This document shows, piece after piece, positions 37,914 to 46,426 of a DNA stretch of 64,000 bases. The position numbers and the translations under genes were made by a program. The notes beneath the pieces were generated by a model, which ran no database searches, had not been told where the DNA came from, and saw only the letters and a list, made by a program, of their open reading frames with translations. The stretch comes from Isoptericola halalbus (lineage in GTDB: Bacteria; Actinomycetota; Actinomycetes; Actinomycetales; Cellulomonadaceae): positions 62,001-126,000 of the forward strand of contig VJZX01000003.1 in the NCBI GenBank assembly GCA_009663185.1. The letters run 5' to 3'. Numbering within the stretch: the first letter of the stretch is position 1; every line of letters begins with the position of its first letter.

Positions 37914-38339
37914 ATGACGCATCCGGTCAAGAACCACATCGGCGGGATCTTCGTGCCCGTTCGCGACGTGGTGAAGGCGCGCGAGTGGTACCGCCGACTG
38001 CTCGGGCTGTCGGCGGACGACGCGCCGCTGGACGGCCAACATCTGTGCGTGGTGCCGCTGAAGGACGACCGACACCTGATCCTGGACGAGATGCCGATGT
38101 GGGACGGCGACCAACCCGACGGGCCGCCCACCTACCAGACGCCGGCGTTCATGTTCGACACGGACGACGTGCACGCCGCGCACGTCTTCGTCCGCGAGCA
38201 CGGCGCCGAGGTGGTCACGGACGTGAACGAGTTCGACTGCTCGGGCTGGTTCGCCTTCCGCGACCCCGACGGCAACCTCCTCATGGTCTGCGGCGCCAAC
38301 GCGCAACGTAGCGACTCGGCGCCGACACCGGCGCCATGA
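37914..38339 (+). CDS. VOC (glyoxalase/bleomycin-resistance) family protein
   Basis: A protein of 141 residues with two beta-alpha-beta-beta-beta modules. GGIFVPVRDVVKAREWYRRL begins the first, PAFMFDTDDVHAAHVFVREH the second, and FRDPDGNLLMVCG carries the last metal-ligand region. The substrate is unknown. ATG at 37914 after GAGGAGGA. It may be acquired, since it opens a stretch of isolated small genes. Confidence 0.88.
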   Translation: MTHPVKNHIGGIFVPVRDVVKAREWYRRLLGLSADDAPLDGQHLCVVPLKDDRHLILDEMPMWDGDQPDGPPTYQTPAFMFDTDDVHAAHVFVREHGAEVVTDVNEFDCSGWFAFRDPDGNLLMVCGANAQRSDSAPTPAP

Positions 38340-38563
38340 CGGCACCTGTCGGCACCGGTCTCCTGGGTCGAGAAGCTTGGGGTCGGCTGGCACACCACGT
38401 AGGGGGCCGCCATCCGTGCCGCCGAACTGGACCAGTTTTGAAGCGTCCACAAAACCGGTTTCGAATGCGCTCAGAATCGGCCGGTGTTGGAGCATCGGGC
38501 GCGACTGTCGAGAATCGACCGATCCTTGACGGTCGGCGTTGTTCGATGCGCAAGGATGACGCC
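38340..38563. other. Intergenic stretch with a GntR/MocR-like palindrome
   Basis: No gene. AACTGGACCAGTT (38425-38437) is a perfect 13-bp palindrome. CCAGTTTTG (38432) and CAAAACCGG (38450) form a second, imperfect inverted pair. Such sequence suits a GntR/MocR-type operator, but no such regulator is adjacent. Confidence 0.5.
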
Positions 38564-39067
38564 ATGTCAGTGGTTCCTGATGTGCCCGCCGCCATCCGTC
38601 CCGCCACGCCCGACGACGCCTTCGGCTGCGCGAACGTCCACCACGCGTCGTGGGTCCAGACGTACTCCGAGCTGCTCCCGGCGATTTATTGGGAGTCCGA
38701 CACCCTCGAACGCCGCACTGCGACGTGGCAGCGCTGGCTCGCCGGCGACGGGGTGGTAACCGTGGCCGAGTCCGGCGGCCAGATCATCGGAATCGCCTTC
38801 GCCAGTGCCGGCCGGCAGGTCGGGAACCACCCGCCCGTGCGCGACCGCGAGCTCTGGCTTCTCTACGTGCTGGAGGCACACCACGGGACCGGCGTCGGCC
38901 GGGCGCTGCTCGACGCCGTCCTGACGCCGGGCACGCCCGCCCAGCTCTGGGTCGTCGAGCACAACCCGCGGGCCCGGCGGTTCTACGAGCGCAACGGGTT
39001 CCTACCCGACGGCACGCGCTTCGTCGACGAGCAGATGGACCTCGCCCAGGTCCGCCACGTCCGCTGA
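38564..39067 (+). CDS. GNAT family N-acetyltransferase
   Basis: A protein of 167 residues. The acetyl-CoA loop is seen in LEAHHGTGVGRALLDAVL and the late motif in NPRARRFYERNGFLPDGT. RPATPDDAFGCANVHHASWV is the usual first strand and helix. The substrate is unknown. ATG at 38564 is chosen because AAGGA lies about eight bases before it; an ATG at 38546 is possible. Confidence 0.85.
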   Translation: MSVVPDVPAAIRPATPDDAFGCANVHHASWVQTYSELLPAIYWESDTLERRTATWQRWLAGDGVVTVAESGGQIIGIAFASAGRQVGNHPPVRDRELWLLYVLEAHHGTGVGRALLDAVLTPGTPAQLWVVEHNPRARRFYERNGFLPDGTRFVDEQMDLAQVRHVR

Positions 39068-39440
39068 CGCCCGAGGGCCACGGACGGTTGAGCGCCTATG
39101 TGGAACCGAAGAGCCGCACCGGGCACTTGGTACATGTGACCGATGCTGCAGCCGCCGCGGATGCGCCTCCGCAGCCCCTCCAGTTGAGTCCTGCAGAGTG
39201 GTGTAGCGCGGTCGCCGGGATCGTCTTCGACGAGACGAGGAGCGGCCACCGCGTGATCCTTCGAGTGACCTTCCACAGCACTCTCGAACGGAGCATCACG
39301 ATGACCGCGCCTCGCATTGTCGAGGATCCCGCCGCTTGACGGCGGCCCGGTCGCCACGCTCGACGTCGTCAACGGTGACGAAGCGGCGACGGTGACGAGG
39401 TCGAGGCTGGCGGCCCCGAGCTGTGAACCGGCGGCAGCAC
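39068..39440. other. Low-density stretch, one doubtful ORF
   Basis: The only frame of note is plus strand 39100-39339 (79 codons from GTG) that ends RSITMTAPRIVEDPAA. Its composition is more protein-like than that of a shadow frame, but there is no ribosome site or promoter and I recognise no domain. It may be a fragment. Confidence 0.3.
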
Positions 39441-39689
39441 GTGAGCGAGCAGACGACCATTGAGACCCCGCCGCGCGGGATCTTGACCCGCGAGGTCGGC
39501 GCGATCAACGTCGTGACCACCCCGGGCCCGGACGGTGTGGCCGTTGCCGTCGCCTACGAGGGCGCCGCCGAGCAGTACACCGCGCAGGGCAGCCCGGTGC
39601 CGGCGACGGTCACGCACGCCGACGTCGTCGAGCCCTTGAGCGGGGACCCTGGCATGACGGCCACGGGAACCCGGCCACGGTGGACCTGA
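39441..39689 (+). CDS. Small hypothetical protein
   Basis: A frame of about 82 residues from GTG 39441 (or 88 from GTG 39423). The first two thirds look natural (TREVGAINVVTTPGPDGVAV, AAEQYTAQGSPVPATVTHAD); the end (MTATGTRPRWT) looks like read-through into unrelated sequence, so this could be a truncated gene. No clear ribosome site and no known domain. Confidence 0.35.
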   Translation: MSEQTTIETPPRGILTREVGAINVVTTPGPDGVAVAVAYEGAAEQYTAQGSPVPATVTHADVVEPLSGDPGMTATGTRPRWT

Positions 39690-39856
39690 CCGGTCTAAGA
39701 ATGACTGTGACGCCGAGGGCATCGACGATCGCCTGGGCAGTTCTCCCCATCGCCACACCAAAGTCGCTCGCCATACGGTCGCCGTGGCTCGGCGCCTGCC
39801 GTGCCACGCACGGCTCAGGTTGAGCCGAGCGGTCAAGAGACGGGGGGATCCACACG
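39690..39856. other. Short intergenic stretch
   Basis: Nothing firm. A minus-strand frame from ATG 39771 starts MASDFGVAMGRTAQAIVDAL, which looks helical and natural, but it runs into an Arg-rich end with no stop in a sensible place; it may be a gene remnant. Confidence 0.3.
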
Positions 39857-40288
39857 ATGCGAAAGATTCGTGTACTGGTCGCGACACTCGCGCTCGCGGC
39901 GGTTTCGATGGCCGGCTCTGCAGGGGCGGCCGTCGCGGCAGAGCAGAACTGGACATGGAAAGTGACCGGTGGGAACCGGATCGCGACCGCCAGCTACACC
40001 GACTCCGGCGACATCGTGCGCGTCAACGACATGGAGAAGGACGGCCACTCTGCGCTGCTCGAGGTCTGGCGAGTCGGACACCGCAGTGGCGTGCATGTCT
40101 ACTGCTGGGACTCCACCGGCTATGACGGTCCCGGGGTCGCTTGCAAGGACGCCTTCAAGGGGACCGGCTGGGGTGCGAACGCCAAGCTCAAGGGGCGGGT
40201 GTGCATCGGCGAGTCGGGCCCTGGGCCGAAGGGCGGGAAGATCCTGAAGTGCCAGCCCAAGGCAGGCTGGAAGACCTTCTACCGCTGA
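39857..40288 (+). CDS. Small secreted protein with four cysteines
   Basis: A protein of 143 residues. A signal peptide (MRKIRVLVATLALAAVSMAG then AAVAA) is probably cleaved near residue 28. The mature part has WTWKVTGGNRIATASYTDSG, HVYCWDSTGYDGPGVACKD and later cysteines in GRVCIG and LKCQPK, so two disulfides are likely. I recognise no family. GGGGGG lies about 11 bases before the ATG. It stands alone and ends at a strong hairpin. Confidence 0.75.
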   Translation: MRKIRVLVATLALAAVSMAGSAGAAVAAEQNWTWKVTGGNRIATASYTDSGDIVRVNDMEKDGHSALLEVWRVGHRSGVHVYCWDSTGYDGPGVACKDAFKGTGWGANAKLKGRVCIGESGPGPKGGKILKCQPKAGWKTFYR

Positions 40289-40312
40289 CACACGGTAGGC
40301 AGCAGTCGAAGC

Positions 40313-40352
40313 GGGGAGCCCCCGCAGACGCACTGGCGCCCGGGGGCTCCCC
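40313..40352. terminator. Strong hairpin between convergent genes
   Basis: GGGGAGCCCCCG (40313-40324) pairs perfectly with 40341-40352, followed by TTGTG. It lies between the secreted protein gene and the N-acetylglutamate synthase gene. Confidence 0.8.
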
Positions 40353-40465
40353 TTGTGCGCGCCAACCGAGTTTGGCGTGTGGGCGGATCGTGGCGGGGAC
40401 ACGTCCAGGGCGTCGACGCCGGCGCGTGCAGCGCGTCACGCTGGGCATCAGGGCCCTGCACGTCG

Positions 40466-40996
40466 TCACAGATCGAGGAGCATGCGCGAGTTGCCGAGCG
40501 TGTTGGGCTTCACGCGCGCGAGGTCGAGGAACTCGGCCACGCCGTCGTCGTGCGAGCGCAGCAGCTCGGCGTAGACCTCGGGCGTAACGGGCGTCCCGTC
40601 GATCTCGCGGAACCCGTGCGCCGTGAAGAAGTCGACCTCGAACGTCAGGCAGAACACGCGCCGCAGCCCGAGCGCCCGCGCGCGGTCCAGCAGTGCATCG
40701 ACGAGCGCATGTCCCACGCCGCGCCCCAGCCACGCGGGGTCGACCGCGAGCGTGCGGATCTCGGCCAGGTCGTCCCACATGACGTGCAGCGCCCCGCAGC
40801 CGACCACTGCGCCGCGCGCATCGCCGTCGGGCACGTCCTCCTGCGCGACGACGAACTCCTGCACGGCCTCGTAGTACCCGACCATCTCCTTGGCCAGGAG
40901 GATGCGTTGCTGGGCGTACGGCTCGACGAGCGCGCGCACCGCGCGCACGTCCGCGGGCAGGGCGGGCCGGACGGTGAACGACACGTCGCGAGTCAC
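40466..40996 (-). CDS. argA: Amino-acid N-acetyltransferase (short N-acetylglutamate synthase)
   Basis: A GNAT enzyme of 176 residues of the short actinobacterial N-acetylglutamate synthase type (compare Mtb Rv2747): VRPALPADVRAVRALVEPYA, MWDDLAEIRTLAVDPAWLGRG with the acetyl-CoA loop, and RVFCLTFEVDFFTAHGFREI. It would start arginine synthesis; no other arg gene is present. A GTG at 41005 overlaps the -10 box, while the in-frame GTG at 40996 lies seven bases after it, so the latter is preferred. Confidence 0.85.
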   Translation of the reverse strand: MTRDVSFTVRPALPADVRAVRALVEPYAQQRILLAKEMVGYYEAVQEFVVAQEDVPDGDARGAVVGCGALHVMWDDLAEIRTLAVDPAWLGRGVGHALVDALLDRARALGLRRVFCLTFEVDFFTAHGFREIDGTPVTPEVYAELLRSHDDGVAEFLDLARVKPNTLGNSRMLLDL

Positions 40997-41003
40997 GCGC
41001 GTC

Positions 41004-41009
41004 ACTGTA
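41004..41009 (-). promoter_or_regulatory. -10 box of the N-acetylglutamate synthase gene
   Basis: TACAGT on the reverse strand. It overlaps the upstream GTG codon and sits seven bases before the GTG at 40996. Confidence 0.5.
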
Positions 41010-41051
41010 CGACGGCGGGGCGTCCGACCGCGGGACGCACCACCACCGCGG

Positions 41052-42005
41052 TCACGTGCCCTCGACGAGCCGCGCGGCGGTGAGCTCGTCGAGCACCAGA
41101 TCGGTCACGACGCCCGCGGCGAGCGCCGCGCGCAGGGGTGCCACCTTGTTGTCGCCCGCGACGGCGCACAGTCGCCGCGGGATGCGCCGGAGCTGGTGCG
41201 GCGTCGGACCCGACGCGCGGGCGTTGATCGGGATGTCCCGGTATGTGCCGTCGGCGCGCAGGAACACGGTGCACACGTCACCCACGACGCCCTCGGCGTC
41301 GAGCGTCGCCACGTCCTCGGGGTCGAGGTAGCCCGCGGCGTACACGTGTGACGGCAGACCACCCGAGACCGCGCCGACCGAGAACAGCGCGATGTCGGCC
41401 TGCGCCTGCACATCGAGCACGCGGCGCACCGAGCGCTCGCGCCACATGGCGGCCTTGGTCTCGGCGTAGTCGAAGAACGCGGGGACGGTGAAGTGGTTCA
41501 CCTGGGCGTCGAACGCCTCGCCGAACGACGCGATGATCTCCCCCGCGTAGCCCACGCCCGACGTGCGCGTGTTCGCGGCCCCGTTGAGCTGAACGACAGC
41601 GGCACCGCGGGTCGCCTTGTGGTGCAGGTGGCGGGCGATCGCCGCGAGCGTGGTGCCCCACGCCACGCCGAGCACCATTCCCGAGTCGAACCAGCGGGCC
41701 AGCAACCGGGCCGTCGCGATCGCGACCTGCTCGAGCCGCGCCTCGTCGCCGGCCGAGTCGGGCACCGGCACCACGTACGCGTCGATGCCGTACGCGGCCG
41801 AGATCTCCTTGCCGAGGCCGGGTGCGCGCGAGTGCGCGGGGCGCAGCGTGATCTCGACGACGCCGGTCTGGCGGGCGTGCTTGATCAGGCGCGAGACCGT
41901 CGAGCGCGACGTGCGCAGGTGTCGCGCGATGGTCTCCATCTTCATGTCCTGCAGGTAGTACATGGTCGCGGCCATGAGCACGTCCCGCTCGCGATCCGTC
42001 GTCAT
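41052..42005 (-). CDS. SorC-family regulator of the glycerol genes
   Basis: A regulator of 317 residues. The N-terminal helix-turn-helix is MKMETIARHLRTSRSTVSRL, followed by the SorC sugar-phosphate-binding domain (LGVAWGTTLAAIARHL, HVYAAGYLDPEDVATLDAEG, VAGDNKVAPLRAALAAG). It is divergent from glpD, so glycerol-3-phosphate or dihydroxyacetone phosphate is a likely effector; this is inferred from position. A TGCAC-N4-GTGCA palindrome lies in the shared promoter region. Confidence 0.9.
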   Translation of the reverse strand: MTTDRERDVLMAATMYYLQDMKMETIARHLRTSRSTVSRLIKHARQTGVVEITLRPAHSRAPGLGKEISAAYGIDAYVVPVPDSAGDEARLEQVAIATARLLARWFDSGMVLGVAWGTTLAAIARHLHHKATRGAAVVQLNGAANTRTSGVGYAGEIIASFGEAFDAQVNHFTVPAFFDYAETKAAMWRERSVRRVLDVQAQADIALFSVGAVSGGLPSHVYAAGYLDPEDVATLDAEGVVGDVCTVFLRADGTYRDIPINARASGPTPHQLRRIPRRLCAVAGDNKVAPLRAALAAGVVTDLVLDELTAARLVEGT

Positions 42006-42026
42006 GGTAGCCCACTGTGCCACCTC

Positions 42027-42040
42027 TGCACGTTTGTGCA
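42027..42040. promoter_or_regulatory. Candidate SorC operator
   Basis: TGCACGTTTGTGCA: perfect 5-bp arms around four bases, 22 bp before the regulator start and 68 bp before the glpD ATG. Confidence 0.6.
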
Positions 42041-42108
42041 CACCGGTTGCGCGAATGTGCTGACGATGTTGACGTTGGTGCCGTCGTCGCGGCGAGGGAG
42101 GAACAACG

Positions 42109-43854
42109 ATGGCGTCCACAAGGCTCACGGCGGAGTCTCGCGAGAAGGCACTGGCGGCCCTCGAGGCATCACGGGAGGCGGTTGGCGAGCTCGACATCCT
42201 CGTCGTCGGCGGCGGCGTCACGGGCGCCGGCATCGCGCTCGACGCCGTGACCCGCGGCCTGTCCACCGCCGTCGTCGAGGCGCAGGACTGGGCGTCCGGG
42301 ACGTCGAGCCGCTCGAGCAAGCTCGTGCACGGCGGCCTGCGCTACCTGCAGATGCTCGACTTCCACCTGGTGCACGAGGCGCTCACCGAGCGCGACCTGC
42401 TGCTCAAGGAGCTCGCGCCCCACCTCGTGCGGCCGGTGCCGTTCCTCTACCCGCTCGAGCACCGGGTCTGGGAGCGCGCGTACGTCGGCGCGGGCATCGC
42501 GCTGTACGACACGCTCGCCGCGCTCGCCCCCGGTCGCCGCGCGATGCCGATCCACCGTCACCTCACGCGCCGCCAGATCGCGCGCAAGTTCCCCGACCTC
42601 GCCCACGACGCCGCGATCGGCGCCGTGCAGTACTGGGACGCGTCCGTCGACGACGCCCGACTGGTCACCACGCTCATCCGCACCGCGGCGAGCTACGGCG
42701 CCCACGTCGCCTCACGCACCCAGGTCGTCGAGCTCACCAAGGGCGCGACCGGAGCGGTCAACGGCGCCGTCGTCGTCGACCTCGAGACCGGCCGGGAGAT
42801 CTCCGTCCGGGCGCGCCACGTCGTCAACGCGACGGGCGTGTGGACGGAGGACACGGAGTCGCTCGCGGGCGACCAGGGCGGGCTGAACGTGCTCGCGTCC
42901 AAGGGCGTTCACGTTGTCGTGCCGCGCGAGCGGATCAAGGGCCAGGTCGGCCTGATCCTGCAGACCGAGAAGTCGGTGCTGTTCATCATCCCGTGGTCGC
43001 GGTACTGGGTGATCGGCACCACCGACACCCCGTGGGACCTCGACCCCGTGCACCCCGTGGCGACCGCGGCCGACATCGACTACGTGCTCGACCACGCCAA
43101 CGCCGTCCTGGCCCACCCGCTCACGCGCGACGACGTCATCGGCACCTACGCGGGCCTGCGCCCGCTGCTGCAGCCCGGGACCAAGGAGGGCACAGGCTCG
43201 GCCAAGGTCTCGCGCGAGCACACGGTCGCCTCGCCCGCGCCCGGCCTGACCGTCGTCGCGGGCGGCAAGCTCACGACGTACCGGGTGATGGCCAAGGACG
43301 CGGTCGACTTCGCGATCGGCTCGCGCGCCTCCGCGCTGCCGTCGATCACCCACCGCATCCCGCTGCTCGGCGCGGTCGGGCTGCTGGCCGTGCAGCGCCA
43401 GGCGCGCGCGTGGGCGCAGCGCTACCGCTGGACGCCCGCGATGGTCGACCACCTGCTGCACCGGTACGGCTCGAACCTGCGCGAGATCGTCGAGCTGTGC
43501 GAGGCCGACCCGTCGCTCGCCAGGCCGCTCGAGCACGCTCCGGCGTACCTGCGCGCCGAGGTCCACTACGGCGTGAGCCACGAGGGCGCGCTCCACCTCG
43601 AGGACCTGCTGCTGCACCGCACGCGCCTCGTCTACGAGGTTCCCGACCGCGGCCTGGCCGCGCTGGGCGAGATCGCCGACGTCGTCGCGCCCCTGCTCGG
43701 GTGGGACGACGCCACGCGCGACGCCGAGATCGCGTCCTACGCCGCGCGCGTCGAGGCGGAGGAGGCCGCGGCGCGCGAGCCTGACGACGCCGCCGCCGAG
43801 GCGGCACGACGGCGGGCCGCGGACGTCGCGGCCATGCGCCCGCTGCGAACCTGA
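42109..43854 (+). CDS. glpD: GlpD, aerobic glycerol-3-phosphate dehydrogenase
   Basis: FAD enzyme of 581 residues at the membrane surface. It oxidises glycerol-3-phosphate and delivers electrons to menaquinone. FAD motif DILVVGGGVTGAGIALDAV; substrate region SSRSSKLVHGGLRYLQ; C-terminal FAD contact VVAGGKLTTYRVMAKDAVDF; C-terminal helical domain with TPAMVDHLLHRYGSNLREI. An Ala/Glu-rich tail is extra. GAGGGAGGA lies before the ATG. It leads the glpD-glpF-glpK operon. Confidence 0.96.
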   Translation: MASTRLTAESREKALAALEASREAVGELDILVVGGGVTGAGIALDAVTRGLSTAVVEAQDWASGTSSRSSKLVHGGLRYLQMLDFHLVHEALTERDLLLKELAPHLVRPVPFLYPLEHRVWERAYVGAGIALYDTLAALAPGRRAMPIHRHLTRRQIARKFPDLAHDAAIGAVQYWDASVDDARLVTTLIRTAASYGAHVASRTQVVELTKGATGAVNGAVVVDLETGREISVRARHVVNATGVWTEDTESLAGDQGGLNVLASKGVHVVVPRERIKGQVGLILQTEKSVLFIIPWSRYWVIGTTDTPWDLDPVHPVATAADIDYVLDHANAVLAHPLTRDDVIGTYAGLRPLLQPGTKEGTGSAKVSREHTVASPAPGLTVVAGGKLTTYRVMAKDAVDFAIGSRASALPSITHRIPLLGAVGLLAVQRQARAWAQRYRWTPAMVDHLLHRYGSNLREIVELCEADPSLARPLEHAPAYLRAEVHYGVSHEGALHLEDLLLHRTRLVYEVPDRGLAALGEIADVVAPLLGWDDATRDAEIASYAARVEAEEAAAREPDDAAAEAARRRAADVAAMRPLRT

Positions 43855-43942
43855 GCGCGGGCCCACGAGCTCCGGCGTGGCGACGACCTCGCCGCGCCGG
43901 CGAGCTGAGACAAGGAAGTCCTCTCGAGAAAGCGAGATCGCA

Positions 43943-44677
43943 ATGTCGACAGGCCAGATCTTCGTCACCGAGATGCTGGGCACGATGATGCTCCTGCTGC
44001 TCGGCTGCGGCGTCGTAGCGAACGTGATCCTGCCCAGGACCAAGGGGTTCGGCGGCGGCTGGCTCCTGATCAACTTCGGGTGGGGCCTGGCGGTGTTCGC
44101 CGGCGTCTTCGTCGCGTTCAGGAGCGGCGCCCACATCAACCCGGCCGTGACCGTCGGACTGATGGCGAGCGGGGCGCAGGAGTTCGGCCCCGGCATCGAG
44201 GCGACGGCCGGCAACGCCGTCGTCTACATCGCGGGCCAGATGGTCGGCGCGTTCCTCGGCGCCGTCCTGACCTACCTGGTCTACAAGCGGCACTTCGACG
44301 AGGAGGCCCCGGGCGCCGTCAAGCTCGCGGTCTTCTCGACCGGGCCCGAGCTGCGCTCCTACGGCTGGAACCTCATGACCGAGATCGTCGGCACGTTCGT
44401 CCTGGTCTTCGTGGTGCTCTCGTTCGCCAATTGGCCCGGCGACCTCGGACCGCTCGCCGTCGCCCTCCTCGTGGTCGGCATCGGCGCGAGCCTCGGTGGC
44501 CCCACGGGCTACGCCATCAACCCCGCCCGTGACCTCGGTCCGCGCATCGCGCACGCAGTCCTGCCCATCAGGGGCAAGCGCTCGAGCGACTGGTCCTACT
44601 CCTGGGTGCCCGTCGCCGGTCCCCTCGTCGGCGGCAGCCTCGCCGGCCTGCTCGCCCCCGCGGTGGCCTTCGGCTGA
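43943..44677 (+). CDS. glpF: GlpF, glycerol facilitator (aquaporin family)
   Basis: Membrane channel of 244 residues with six helices and two half-helices. The two pore motifs are intact: HINPAVTVGL and YAINPARDLGPR. The Asp after the second NPAR motif marks the glycerol-conducting type. It starts 89 bp after glpD. Six residues before the end the chain is still hydrophobic, so no cytoplasmic tail is present. Confidence 0.95.
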   Translation: MSTGQIFVTEMLGTMMLLLLGCGVVANVILPRTKGFGGGWLLINFGWGLAVFAGVFVAFRSGAHINPAVTVGLMASGAQEFGPGIEATAGNAVVYIAGQMVGAFLGAVLTYLVYKRHFDEEAPGAVKLAVFSTGPELRSYGWNLMTEIVGTFVLVFVVLSFANWPGDLGPLAVALLVVGIGASLGGPTGYAINPARDLGPRIAHAVLPIRGKRSSDWSYSWVPVAGPLVGGSLAGLLAPAVAFG

Positions 44678-44737
44678 CCCTCTCCTCTCTCCCTGACCGA
44701 CCGCAAACCATCCACGACGACGTGAAGGACTCACACC

Positions 44738-46252
44738 ATGGCTGACTACGTCCTCGCCATCGACCAGGGCACGACGAGCTCGCGTGCCATCGTCTTCGAC
44801 CACTCGGGCCGCATCGTGGCGACCGGCCAGCTCGAGCACGACCAGATCTTCCCCAAGGCCGGCTGGGTCGAGCACAACCCCGAGCAGATCTGGAACAACG
44901 TGCGCGAGGTGGTGGGCATCGCCCTGACCCGCGCCAACATCAACTACAGCGACCTCGCCGCCGTCGGCATCACCAACCAGCGCGAGACCACGGTCGTCTG
45001 GGACAGGACGACCGGCAGGCCCGTCTACAACGCGATCGTCTGGCAGGACACGCGCACCCAGGCGATCGTGGACGAGCTCGCCGGCGACGCCGGGGCGGAG
45101 AAGTACAAGTCCGTCGTCGGGCTGCCGCTCGCCACGTACTTCTCCGGTCCCAAGGTCAAGTGGATCCTCGACAACGTCGAGGGCGCGCGCGAGGCCGCCG
45201 AGCGCGGCGACCTCCTCTTCGGCAACACCGACGCGTGGGTCCTGTGGAACATGACCGGCGGCGTCGACGGCGGCGTGCACGTCACCGACGTCACGAACGC
45301 CTCACGCACGATGCTCATGGACCTGGACACCCTGTCGTGGCGCGAGGACATCGCCGCGGACATGGGCATCCCGATGTCGATGCTCCCCGAGATCCGCTCG
45401 TCGTCCGAGGTCTACGGCCAGGGCCGGCCGCGCGGCATGGTCCCGGGCGTGCCCATCGCGGGAATCCTCGGCGACCAGCAGGCGGCCACCTTCGGCCAGG
45501 CGTGCTTCGAGGTCGGCACCGCGAAGAACACCTACGGCACCGGCAACTTCATGCTGCTCAACACGGGCACCGAGATGGTGCCCTCGAAGAACGGCCTGCT
45601 CACCACGGTCTGCTACAAGATCGGCGACGCGCCGCAGATCTACGCGCTCGAGGGCTCGATCGCCGTGACCGGTTCGCTCATCCAGTGGCTGCGGGACAAC
45701 CTCGGCCTGTTCACCGACGCACCCGACGTCGAGTGGATGGCCCGCAAGGTCGACGACAACGGCGGCGCGTACTTCGTGCCGGCGTTCTCGGGCCTGTTCG
45801 CGCCGTACTGGCGGCCCGACGCGCGCGGCGCGCTCGTCGGCCTGACCCGGTACGTCAACCGCAACCACATCGCCCGCGCCGCGCTCGAGGCCACCGCGTA
45901 CCAGACCCGCGAGGTCATGGACGCGATGAACGCGGACTCCGGCGTCGACCTCACCGAGCTCAAGGTCGACGGCGGCATGGTCGCCAACGAGCTGCTCATG
46001 CAGTTCCAGGCCGACCAGCTCGGCGTCGACGTCGTGCGGCCCAAGGTCGCCGAGACGACGGCGCTCGGGGCGGCGTACGCGGCGGGCATCGCCGTCGGGT
46101 TCTGGAAGGGCGAGGAAGACGTCACCGCCAACTGGGCCGAGGACAAGCGGTGGTCGCCGTCCATGGCCTCCGGCGAGCGGGAGCGGCTGTACCGGTCGTG
46201 GAAGAAGGCCGTGACGAAGACGTTCGACTGGGTGGACGGCGACACGCACTAG
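44738..46252 (+). CDS. glpK: GlpK, glycerol kinase
   Basis: FGGY-family kinase of 504 residues that traps glycerol as glycerol-3-phosphate. Signatures: [17 protein letters not shown] at the N-terminus, [41 protein letters not shown] and [20 protein letters not shown]. The ATG follows GAAGGAC. It completes the glycerol pathway with GlpF (entry) and GlpD (oxidation). Confidence 0.98.
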   Translation: MADYVLAIDQGTTSSRAIVFDHSGRIVATGQLEHDQIFPKAGWVEHNPEQIWNNVREVVGIALTRANINYSDLAAVGITNQRETTVVWDRTTGRPVYNAIVWQDTRTQAIVDELAGDAGAEKYKSVVGLPLATYFSGPKVKWILDNVEGAREAAERGDLLFGNTDAWVLWNMTGGVDGGVHVTDVTNASRTMLMDLDTLSWREDIAADMGIPMSMLPEIRSSSEVYGQGRPRGMVPGVPIAGILGDQQAATFGQACFEVGTAKNTYGTGNFMLLNTGTEMVPSKNGLLTTVCYKIGDAPQIYALEGSIAVTGSLIQWLRDNLGLFTDAPDVEWMARKVDDNGGAYFVPAFSGLFAPYWRPDARGALVGLTRYVNRNHIARAALEATAYQTREVMDAMNADSGVDLTELKVDGGMVANELLMQFQADQLGVDVVRPKVAETTALGAAYAAGIAVGFWKGEEDVTANWAEDKRWSPSMASGERERLYRSWKKAVTKTFDWVDGDTH

Positions 46253-46286
46253 TCCTCCGCCGCCGAGCGAGGACCCCGTTCGGCCC

Positions 46287-46390
46287 GCGGCGGGGGAGGA
46301 CCTCGTGCGGGCGGCCGCGTTCACGGGCGCCAGCGGCGCCCTCCACATCGGGAGAGATACGGCCGCCCGCACGAGGTCCTTCCCCGCCGC
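46287..46390. terminator. Long inverted repeat with nested hairpin after glpK
   Basis: Thirty-base arms (46287-46316 and 46361-46390) match at 29 positions. The 44-base loop contains another stem, GGGCGCC and GGCGCCC (near 46325-46341). It probably terminates the glp operon before the next gene. Confidence 0.8.
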
Positions 46391-46413
46391 TCGATCAGTA
46401 CCCGGCGAAAACG

Positions 46414-46419
46414 TAGGGT
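46414..46419 (+). promoter_or_regulatory. -10 box of the S33 peptidase gene
   Basis: TAGGGT, seven bases before the GTG at 46427. Confidence 0.45.
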
Positions 46420-46426
46420 GCTGTGG

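Noticed and set aside
39610-39771. Minus-strand ORF beginning MASDFGVAMGRTAQAIVDAL
   Set aside because: It runs into an Arg-rich shadow of another frame and has no ribosome site or domain; kept only as a note in the intergenic entry.
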